Notes under the pieces: generated by a model
Seen by the model: only the letters and a program-made list of their open reading frames with translations
What the model was told of the DNA's origin: nothing
The model's database searches: none
Assembly: GCA_964502465.1 (NCBI GenBank)
Contig: CAZCWX010000386.1
Location: 1 to 6,127, forward strand
Length of the DNA: 6,127 nt
Direction: 5' to 3'
Source of the DNA: CAZCWX01 sp964502465
Lineage (GTDB): Bacteria > Desulfobacterota > Binatia > Bin18
Part shown: in pieces, positions 1 through 5,028 of the stretch
Position numbering within the stretch: position 1 is the stretch's first letter
Layout: every line of letters starts with the position of its first letter
Position numbers and translations under genes: made by a program

Positions 1-1
1 G

Positions 2-124
2 CCCATCGTCCGCCACCACCACGAATTGAATCGTAAATTTCACGGGCATGCCCTCTCATCTGTCGGTCGCCAGTCTTATCCCCCTCGTGACAAGACTACC
101 CCTTTCTTTATTCATGCTCTCTAG
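2..124 (+). other. Open stretch entering from the left edge; possible HD-GYP domain remnant
   Basis: One plus-strand frame is open from the window edge to a TAG at 122-124 (40 codons). It begins PIVRHHHE, which resembles the PI(V/I)RHHHE motif that precedes DGxGYP in HD-GYP cyclic-di-GMP phosphodiesterases. The expected DGxGYP does not follow: the next residues are LNRKFHG, and the frame ends long before a normal HD-GYP C-terminus. It could be the decayed tail of such a gene or a chance match, since a run of CAC codons is weak evidence. Nearby is a 10-base palindrome GGGCATGCCC (44-53) and a weak inverted repeat AGTCTT/AAGACT (72-77, 92-97). No confident promoter for the next gene is visible. 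Confidence 0.2.
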
Positions 125-171
125 GCCTTCCCGCCGGTACGGATCCGCGATACAGGAGAAGTGCACTACCT

Positions 172-399
172 ATGTTACCGAAATATCCTCACATCCAGGT
201 CGACATGCGTCGTGACGGCACGCACCATCCGCTGGTGGGGCTGGCCCAGGTGCGCCGAACCATGCAACGAGCACAGGTGCCGAATACGGACATCGAGCGC
301 TTTCTGACCGAAGCGATAGGCGGGAGCACCGAGGAGGTGCTGCGTACGGTGCAGCGGTGGGTAACAGTGATTCGAGAACACTGGAAAGGTGAAACCTGA
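172..399 (+). CDS. Small conserved protein of unknown function, 75 aa
   Basis: This is a short soluble protein with no signal peptide or membrane segment. It has a conserved-looking layout: YPHIQV at residues 5-10, an arginine-rich helix near 26-33 (AQVRRTMQ), a VPNTDIERFLTEA block at 37-48 and VLRTVQRWV at 56-64. I recall a family of roughly 60-75 residue proteins from bacteria and phages with the same order (YPHVxV, then GRVRxALxxAGVP, then IxxFxxEATSGD, then RWVxV). This looks like a divergent member. The family's function is unknown to me and none is assigned. The ATG at 172 is preceded by a Shine-Dalgarno-like AGGAGAA (154-160) with about 11 bases of spacing, longer than ideal. The gene stands alone on the plus strand, more than 400 bases before the kinase-like gene. 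Coding status is likely because of the family resemblance. Confidence 0.7.
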   Translation: MLPKYPHIQVDMRRDGTHHPLVGLAQVRRTMQRAQVPNTDIERFLTEAIGGSTEEVLRTVQRWVTVIREHWKGET

Positions 400-534
400 C
401 TCGCCTCCGAGGCGTGTAAGCGACGGGCAGTCCTTGCGCGCTGCGCGCACCACTTTGCGCGGACCGGCACTATGGGTCGCGCGGCGCCCTCTGGCGTTCC
501 TTTCCTCTCAGAAAACTCACCCTGTCTCTTCCTG
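400..534. other. Intergenic stretch with GC hairpins
   Basis: No gene is supported here. Directly after the 75-codon gene are two compact inverted repeats: CGCCT/AGGCG (402-406 and 410-414) and TGCGCGC/GCGCGCA (435-441 and 443-449). Neither is followed by a T-run, so they are not canonical Rho-independent terminators. They could still slow or end transcription. An 11-base direct repeat CTCTCAGAAAA occurs at 505-515 and again at 588-598. Confidence 0.4.
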
Positions 535-564
535 TTGACATTCCGCACCACTGTTTGATTTGAT
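535..564 (+). promoter_or_regulatory. Candidate sigma70-type promoter upstream of the kinase-like gene
   Basis: A perfect TTGACA lies at 535-540. Eighteen bases downstream is TTTGAT (559-564), which matches TATAAT at four of six positions. Transcription would start near 570 and give a leader of roughly 245 bases before the kinase-like gene at 815, passing through the small open frame at 611-799. The -35 box is good and the -10 box weak. Confidence 0.35.
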
Positions 565-610
565 GTCATCCACGGGTACCGCATCTTCTCTCAGAAAAGA
601 GACACACGCT

Positions 611-799
611 ATGCTACGAAGAGGAGCGGCAAATGACGACAGCTTGTGCATTGAAGTGAGCGCACATCTGTTCGGAACAGACACGAAACGGCCTCGGACA
701 CCGAGGGGGCAAGAGGAAAAGCTGAACCTCATTACGGGGGAATCGCCAGAGTATTCGGAAGCGCGGAGAGAAGAGGAGCCTCTCTTACGCAGCACGTAG
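611..799 (+). CDS. Doubtful small ORF just upstream of the kinase-like gene, 62 aa
   Basis: An ATG at 611 opens a 62-codon frame ending at a TAG (797-799), 15 bases before the next start. An in-frame ATG at 563 would give 78 codons but lies upstream of the expected transcription start of the candidate promoter. The product is hydrophilic and rich in Arg and Glu, with no signal peptide, membrane helix or motif that I recognise. No good Shine-Dalgarno precedes either start. Its stop overlaps the Shine-Dalgarno region of the kinase-like gene (TAGGAAG, 797-803), which would permit translational coupling if it is real. It may equally be untranslated leader. Confidence 0.2.
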   Translation: MLRRGAANDDSLCIEVSAHLFGTDTKRPRTPRGQEEKLNLITGESPEYSEARREEEPLLRST

Positions 800-814
800 G
801 AAGATAGACAACCG

Positions 815-2311
815 ATGGTCGAAGAGAGAAGTGGGAAGATTCTCGGAGGGAAATATCGCCTCCTGGCACCGATCGCCACAGGGGCACACGGAATCCTCTA
901 CCGGGCCACACAATTATGGGGGGAACGAGGGAGGAGTGGCAGCGAGGTGGTGCTCAAGCTCCTTGCGCCTGAGTCCGCTCACGACGACGCCTTCGCTCAG
1001 CGGTTTTGGCTGGCGGTCGCAGAGCTCGCCACACTCCGTCACCCGCATATGGTCGAGGTGTATGACTGGAGCCCGCCGGGGACACGTCCCCTCTACTATG
1101 TGATGGAGCTGGTGGCTGGGTCCACGCTGAAAGACCTCCTGACGCCGAAAGTGCCGCTGCCCGTGGGGCGGGTCGTGCAGATCGCCAGGCAGGTCAGTAC
1201 GGCACTCACAGAGGCGCATCGCCGCCACATCGTCCATCGGGACCTCACACCAGGCACTATCTTTTTCTCAGGAGACGACGGAGACGAGCGGGTTCAAGTC
1301 GGCGGGTTTGGCATGGCTGCCGTTTTGGGAGAGCCTGCTGACCCAGAGATGTCTCCGGATCTCCCGCTCGACCGCGAGGCCTCTCTCTACCGGGCACCGG
1401 AACAGTGGTTGGGGCAAGAGAGTGACGCGCGGACCGATCTCTATGCGCTCGGCGTGGTGTTGTACGAAATGCTCACCGGGGCGCCACCTTTTTCTCCAGT
1501 GGTCCGGACTTTGCGGGATCAACACGTCCATGATGTCCCTCCGCCACTCCCTCCTACGATCCCCCTTCAACTCCGGGCATTAGTCGAACAGATGTTGGCC
1601 AAAGACCCGGAGGCGCGCCCGGCAAACGCAGCCATGGTACACCACACACTATCCCTCAGAGCACCCGGGCAGCCCGCAGTCCGTACGACACAGCAATTCC
1701 GCGGGGATAAGCGCCCTTTTCCACGGGCATACCGTACGGTGGGAGGACTCACCGTGGGACTGGGAATACTGCTCGGCGGGCTCTGGTATCACGCAGAGCG
1801 GCGGGAGTGGACAGCGCCGCCGGAGCAACACGTCGCCACCAGGGGAGCAGGCGCGCAAGGGCGAGCACAAAAACCTGAATACCCAGGGAAGGACATATGG
1901 GCTGAGCCCCGGGCAGAGCAGCCGCCAGGACAAACAGCGGCAGAGCGAGCAGAGGCGACACGGACAGGAGCGGGGCAAGAGAACGAAGAGGCCCAACGCC
2001 ACGAGGAGATCCAACTGCAGCAGCTGCTCGTGCGGGCAACAGCGCAGCTCACAGCAAAGAAGTTAACCACGCCAGCAGGAGATAACGCGCTGGAGACGTA
2101 CCGCGCGATATTACAGATCGTCCCCGGGCATGAAGGGGCGAAAGAGGGACTGACGCAGATAACAGAACAGTACCTCCACTGGGCGGAGGCCGCAAAGGGG
2201 CGGAAAGAGTGGAGAAAGGCACAAGTGTATTATTCGCGAGCGCTGACAGTCTCTCCACAAGACGAGAGGCGACGCGGGACTCTCCATGAAGTGGAAAGGG
2301 CAACAAACTAG
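815..2311 (+). CDS. Membrane-anchored Ser/Thr protein kinase-like protein, probable pseudokinase, with TPR-like tail
   Basis: This 498-residue protein has a PknB-type kinase fold at about 12-280, a transmembrane helix at about 309-325, a charged Gln/Glu/Ala-rich linker at about 330-400 and a helical TPR-like region at about 400-496 (AEAAKGRKEWRKAQVYYSRA, 457-476). By family topology the kinase fold is cytoplasmic and the tail is across the membrane. Structural hallmarks are present: the ATP-site Lys48 (VVLK), the helix-C Glu70, H141-R142-D143, A194-P195-E196 and the DLYALG block (208-213). Catalytic hallmarks are altered: the glycine loop reads ATGAHG (21-26) and lacks its first Gly, the catalytic-loop Lys and Asn are Thr145 and Thr148 (HRDLTPGTI), and DFG is GFG (164-166), so the metal-binding Asp is missing. 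Loss of both metal ligands points to an inactive signalling scaffold. Residual or unusual activity is not excluded. The start is supported by TAGGAAG (797-803). The reading frame is intact, arguing that the gene is maintained. Confidence 0.88.
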   Translation: MVEERSGKILGGKYRLLAPIATGAHGILYRATQLWGERGRSGSEVVLKLLAPESAHDDAFAQRFWLAVAELATLRHPHMVEVYDWSPPGTRPLYYVMELVAGSTLKDLLTPKVPLPVGRVVQIARQVSTALTEAHRRHIVHRDLTPGTIFFSGDDGDERVQVGGFGMAAVLGEPADPEMSPDLPLDREASLYRAPEQWLGQESDARTDLYALGVVLYEMLTGAPPFSPVVRTLRDQHVHDVPPPLPPTIPLQLRALVEQMLAKDPEARPANAAMVHHTLSLRAPGQPAVRTTQQFRGDKRPFPRAYRTVGGLTVGLGILLGGLWYHAERREWTAPPEQHVATRGAGAQGRAQKPEYPGKDIWAEPRAEQPPGQTAAERAEATRTGAGQENEEAQRHEEIQLQQLLVRATAQLTAKKLTTPAGDNALETYRAILQIVPGHEGAKEGLTQITEQYLHWAEAAKGRKEWRKAQVYYSRALTVSPQDERRRGTLHEVERATN

Positions 2312-2669
2312 ACAGCACTCGTGATGCGTGCAACGAGCCGGGCTCATAGTGGGCAGAGACCCTCTCAAGAGGGTTATGGTGCAAACCCTGAGCGGAGCTA
2401 TGGCTACAGAGGGCATCAAGAGAAGAGCGCTCACTTACGCTCCCGGAACATCGAGAGCCAGCACAGGTTCCTGTCACGGTAACGGGAGGATCTTCACTGA
2501 CCTGAACGGTAAAAGTTCCACCTGAAAAGGCACTTCTGCGCATGAGCGGTAAATGGCCATCCATGTAGAGAACAATACCTACGCTTCACCGTCATACCTC
2601 GAACTGACTCGGGCATACCGTTTTGCTCCTCCACTTTTATAGTTTATAAGGAAATGAAAAAGGGGATAG
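2312..2669. other. Gene-poor stretch downstream of the kinase-like gene
   Basis: No supportable gene is found. Two short plus-strand frames (from ATG 2324 and GTG 2328) and one long minus-strand frame antisense to the kinase-like gene lack ribosome sites and recognisable motifs. Another plus frame contains QVPVTVTGGSSLT, a stop, then TVKVPPEKALLRMSG (about 2464-2550). This reads like beta-strand protein broken by a TGA at 2503-2505, but I cannot identify it. Near 2623-2650 there is an AT-rich, promoter-like stretch (TTGCTC, later TATAGT) with no convincing gene behind it. Confidence 0.4.
2342..2393 (+). other. Nested stem-loop after the kinase-like gene
   Basis: A perfect hairpin (ACCCTC at 2359-2364, loop TCAA, GAGGGT at 2369-2374; one more pair can form) sits inside a second pairing of GCTCA (2342-2346) with TGAGC (2389-2393). 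It begins 30 bases after the kinase-like stop codon. There is no T-tract after the inner stem, so it is not a canonical terminator. It may stabilise the 3' end of the message. Confidence 0.3.
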
Positions 2670-2690
2670 GCCACACTTGGCCGGTGTGGC
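2661..2690 (-). terminator. Possible terminator for the minus-strand membrane-protein remnant
   Basis: GCCACAC (2670-2676) and GTGTGGC (2684-2690) form a 7-bp stem with a 7-base loop. Read on the minus strand, the stem is followed after about ten bases by a T-run (the complement of the A-run at 2657-2661). It lies 55 bases beyond the stop of the minus-strand pseudogene. The delayed T-run makes it a weak Rho-independent terminator. Confidence 0.35.
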
Positions 2691-2744
2691 TTAAGAGGTC
2701 AAGAGCGAGGGACATTGAGTGGAATCCTCCTCAGGTCTTCTCCA

Positions 2745-3053
2745 TTATGACACCTCTTGCAACAACGCCATGGCCTCTTGCAAATCTTTGGTATCAAACC
2801 CCACGGCGTACGCGACGAAGGCATCGAGCAGGTCATCTTTCCAGCCAAAGGTGGCCTCGAAGCCGGCAAAATGCGAGAGTCCCACCAAAAGTGGGATCCC
2901 CAGGAACAGGAAGAGGATAAGGCGGACGCGGTCCATGTAGAAGCCCAAGTGCCACATCTCCATAGTCATGAAGATTGGGAGCGAGAAAATGATGGCGCCG
3001 CCAAACGCCCGAGCGAGGCCGACAGCAAAATCGCGGTTGGCGCGCTACTGCAT
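2745..3053 (-). pseudogene. Broken TIGR02587-like integral membrane protein gene
   Basis: Read on the minus strand, codons from 3044 down encode RANRDFAVGLARAFGG, then IIFSLPIFMTMEMWHLGFYM, a hydrophobic helix (LILFLFLGIPLLVGL) and FGWKDDLLDAFVAYAVGF (ending near 2796). This order matches the N-terminal part of the TIGR02587 family of predicted multi-pass inner-membrane proteins of unknown function (the TMEMWxLGF and LVGLS..GF motifs). The gene is damaged at both ends. An ATG at 3053-3051 is followed after one codon by TAG (3047-3045), and no good start lies between that stop and the ATG at 2969. After AVGF the protein diverges into a hydrophilic tail (DTKDLQEAMALLQEVS) and stops at about 100 residues, whereas the family is, as I recall, well over 200. 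An internal deletion fusing unrelated sequence would explain the tail. A minus-strand ATG at 3091 in another frame (MSSLWARKERW) may be the original start before a frameshift. Confidence 0.65.
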
Positions 3054-3544
3054 GGCGGCCAGCGCTCTTTTCGTGCCCAAAGGCTGCTCATTTTGGCGAC
3101 ATGGTCGCTGCATTCTCTCCCGCCTCGCGTGGGAACTCAGGAGAGACTCAAATCTTCCCTTGTTCCTTGCTATCAAAATAGCACTATGAGGATATCAATC
3201 ACAGTGTGTCCGCTTCCGTGCCATCATGTTGCGAACCGTCCCACTGCTGTGCTGTTCTATCGGAAGCCTAGCGATTCCCTATGCTCCGGTTGTGCTCGCT
3301 CACCGTCAATTCACTGCATTTCTTTCCGAGTAGACAAAATCTCTCCAACGAATGTAGTGAAATCTCCACATAGATCGTCTGCTTTCTCCTTGTGTCCACT
3401 CTTTCCGTAAAAAACCCTTCCTGTGTGAGGGAAACGCCGACGCGAGCAGCACTCCCTCTGTGGTACGAGGATTGCTCATCGTTTTGTAGAATCCCGTGGT
3501 CCTAGAGACCTAATCAAGGGAAGTTCTCTCAGAGGTGAGCAACA
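3054..3544. other. Long non-coding stretch before the hemerythrin-SRPBCC gene
   Basis: I see no supportable gene in about 490 bases. A plus-strand frame running to 3410 is open only because it overlaps the minus-strand remnant. Its product shows no family feature and it has no ribosome site. The stretch has local T- and C-rich composition and no good promoter match. The last 15 bases carry the ribosome-binding site of the next gene. Confidence 0.4.
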
Positions 3545-4525
3545 ATGGGAAATATAGTGGAGTTGATAAAAGCGGACCATGATAAGGTAGAGCAACTCTA
3601 CCAACACTACCAAGGTGTATACGACAAGACCGAACGGAAGCGGATAGTCGAGCAGATCTGCCAGGAGTTAGAGATCCACGCCAAGTTAGAAGAAAGTCTC
3701 TTCTATCCGGCGGTGCAGGTTAAGATGGGCAAAGACGGGACTGACCTCGTCAAAGAGGCCGTGAAAGAGCATAATGAAATGAAACGACTCATTAGCCAGC
3801 TCCAGACAGGGGGACTCGCCGAGCCCGACTTTGACCACACCGTGCACGCGCTCATGCGTGGCGTGCAGCACCACGTCAAAGAGGAAGAGGGCGAAATGCT
3901 TCCGGCAGCCACGCACCGACTGGCCGGCGAGCTCGATCGCCTCGGGGCGCAGATGGAGCAGCGCAAGCAGGAGCTCGTGGCAACAGCTGCGGCTACTGCG
4001 GGGCACCCAGGACACGGTACCCTCGCCCAACAGAAGACCGCGGCGGGCCAAGACGTCTCCGGCGCATCGACAATCGAACAATCAATTGATGTCAATGTCC
4101 CTGTCCGAACCGCCTACAACCAATGGACGCAATTTGAGACGTTTCCCCGCTTCATGGAAGGGATAGTACAGGTCACCCAACTCGACGATACCCATCTGCA
4201 CTGGAAGGCGGCCATCGGCGGCAAGACTAAGGAATGGGACGCAGTGATCACCGAGCAGCTCCCGGATGAGCGCATTGCTTGGACCAACACCACCGGTGCG
4301 CGCAATGCGGGGGTAGTGACCTTCCACCGTCTTGCTGACAAGCAAACACGTATCATGCTGCAGCTCGAGTACGAACCCGAGGGAGTGGTAGAAAATGCCG
4401 CAGACTGGCTCGGCGTAGTGTCAGCTCGCGTACGGGGCGACCTGAGACGCTTTAAGGAGTTCATCGAGGCCCAGGGGCATGAAACAGGCGCCTGGCGGGA
4501 GACGGTTGAGACTCGGCATCAATAG
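3545..4525 (+). CDS. Hemerythrin (HHE) and SRPBCC domain fusion protein
   Basis: This is a 326-residue soluble protein with two domains. Residues 1-125 form a hemerythrin HHE four-helix bundle with a complete diiron ligand set: H12, the H45xxxE49 pair, H76 and the H110xxxE114 pair. Such domains bind O2, NO or iron. A charged, Ala- and Gln-rich linker (about 135-173) leads to an SRPBCC/START-like domain at about 175-311. Its characteristic features include TIEQSIDVNVPVRTAYNQW (176-194), FPRFMEG (200-206), EWDAVITEQLPDERIAW (230-246), NAGVVTFHRL (254-263) and the long C-terminal helix GDLRRFKEFIE (298-308). This matches the COG5637 type of SRPBCC protein, which is often a stand-alone protein. 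The ligand is unknown. The fusion suggests oxygen- or redox-linked sensing or binding of a small hydrophobic molecule, which is an inference. The start is well supported by AGAGGTGAG (3531-3539), five bases before ATG. There is no signal peptide, so it is cytoplasmic. It is isolated, with non-coding DNA on both sides. Confidence 0.9.
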   Translation: MGNIVELIKADHDKVEQLYQHYQGVYDKTERKRIVEQICQELEIHAKLEESLFYPAVQVKMGKDGTDLVKEAVKEHNEMKRLISQLQTGGLAEPDFDHTVHALMRGVQHHVKEEEGEMLPAATHRLAGELDRLGAQMEQRKQELVATAAATAGHPGHGTLAQQKTAAGQDVSGASTIEQSIDVNVPVRTAYNQWTQFETFPRFMEGIVQVTQLDDTHLHWKAAIGGKTKEWDAVITEQLPDERIAWTNTTGARNAGVVTFHRLADKQTRIMLQLEYEPEGVVENAADWLGVVSARVRGDLRRFKEFIEAQGHETGAWRETVETRHQ

Positions 4526-4687
4526 CAAACTGAGCAGGACTGCTGTCCCGGCTAGCGTCTCAGGTAAATTATATGACACAGAAGAAAACTTGTCAGGCTC
4601 GTCCTGGAGCGCAGGGCGTGCCAAAGAAACAGCGATCACGAGGGGGGAAATCGTCTCAGGGCCCGCAGCCCTCTTCTCAAACGAATA
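4526..4687. other. Intergenic stretch, with a doubtful basic ORF running into the MITE-like element
   Basis: An ATG at 4573 opens a Lys/Arg/Gln/Ser-rich low-complexity frame (MTQKKTCQARPG onward) that enters the repeat element at 4688 and runs through it to 4860. It lacks a clear Shine-Dalgarno and any recognised motif. It could be a small basic gene interrupted by the element, but more likely is chance. A weak hairpin AGGGC/GCCCT (4658-4662 and 4668-4672) lies just before the element. Confidence 0.25.
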
Positions 4688-4806
4688 GGTTCTGTCAGAT
4701 TTCAGGCCACACACACTGTTTGTGGCTATTTGTAGTGGAGCGAGTGCCAAAACGCCTACTACATCTTGTGGCAAAAACCCACTTTGGCACGAAAGCTGAC
4801 AGATCC
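4688..4806. mobile_element. 119-bp MITE-like element or internally deleted insertion sequence
   Basis: The element is bounded by imperfect 22-bp terminal inverted repeats. The left end starts GGTTCTGTCAGATTTCAGG and the right end, read inward, starts GGATCTGTCAGCTTTCGTG. They match at 18 of 22 positions. The interior is non-coding and self-complementary: GCCACA/TGTGGC (4706-4711, 4721-4726), and a bulged stem from TGTAGT (4731-4736) to ACTACA (4758-4763). Nineteen bases of the right end recur exactly, inverted, at 5778-5796 upstream of the dead IS6-like transposase. A GTAGTGGAG motif lies a similar distance inside both left ends. It therefore looks like a deletion derivative of the same IS family, mobilised in trans if at all. 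No target duplication is seen: the flanking 8-mers AACGAATA and GGAGAAAC differ. Confidence 0.6.
4785..4803 (-). repeat. Shared IS end, copy 1 (right end of the 119-bp element)
   Basis: The minus strand reads TCTGTCAGCTTTCGTGCCA. The identical 19 bases occur on the plus strand at 5778-5796. Here they mark the right boundary of the short element. Confidence 0.8.
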
Positions 4807-5028
4807 GGAGAAACTGGAGGGTATAGCATAGCAAGTTTTCTGTGCTGTAATAAAGAGTAGAAAGGGAAATTCTCAAGTTTAGATCGTTGATTATTCAGAG
4901 CGCGGTTTAGCTAGTGTTCGTAGTTTGAGACTTCCCCTTCTCTCTTTGGTGGAGAGTTCTCACTAGCCACCCCGGGGTCGTGTTAGACACTTCTGCGTAG
5001 TCGGAGTGAGAGAGATAAGGAGGGCCGT
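4807..5028. other. Leader and upstream region of the secreted repeat-protein gene
   Basis: No gene is supported here. The stretch is AT-richer than its surroundings around 4850-4920 and may contain the promoter of the downstream gene (for example TTGATT near 4887), but the -10 match is poor. CTCTC and GAGAG near 4940-4960 can form a small stem. A strong ribosome site AAGGAGGG ends it at 5017-5024. Confidence 0.3.

Noticed and set aside
87..115. GTGACA with a TATTCAT-like box as promoter for the 75-codon gene
   Set aside because: The -10 match is only about three of six at acceptable spacing, so it cannot be told from background.
172..2311. A new multi-gene defence or signalling operon formed by the small proteins and the pseudokinase
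   Set aside because: The spacing is large, the middle ORF is doubtful and no effector gene is present. The sequence does not support a joint system beyond simple proximity.
1649..2564. Long minus-strand open frames antisense to the kinase-like gene
   Set aside because: They are shadows of the plus-strand gene's codon bias, with Ser-, Arg- and Pro-rich nonsense products and no ribosome sites.
3066..3081. TTTTCGTGCCCAAAGG, similar to the IS end TTTCGTGCC
   Set aside because: The match is short, has an extra base and lacks the outer TCTGTCAG part. It lies next to the membrane-protein remnant and is probably coincidence.
2654..3410. Plus-strand open frames across the membrane-protein remnant, including one of 217 codons
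   Set aside because: Their products show no recognisable domain. The minus strand of the same region has clear family motifs. The ATG at 2654 has an AAGGA nearby, but this is not enough support.
3401..3436. Minus-strand CCCT/AGGG hairpin followed by six T residues
   Set aside because: The stem is only about 4 bp and no minus-strand gene ends immediately upstream of it.
4573..4860. 95-codon basic open frame crossing the 119-bp element as a real gene
   Set aside because: It has no ribosome site, a low-complexity product and a frame that depends on reading through the repeat element.
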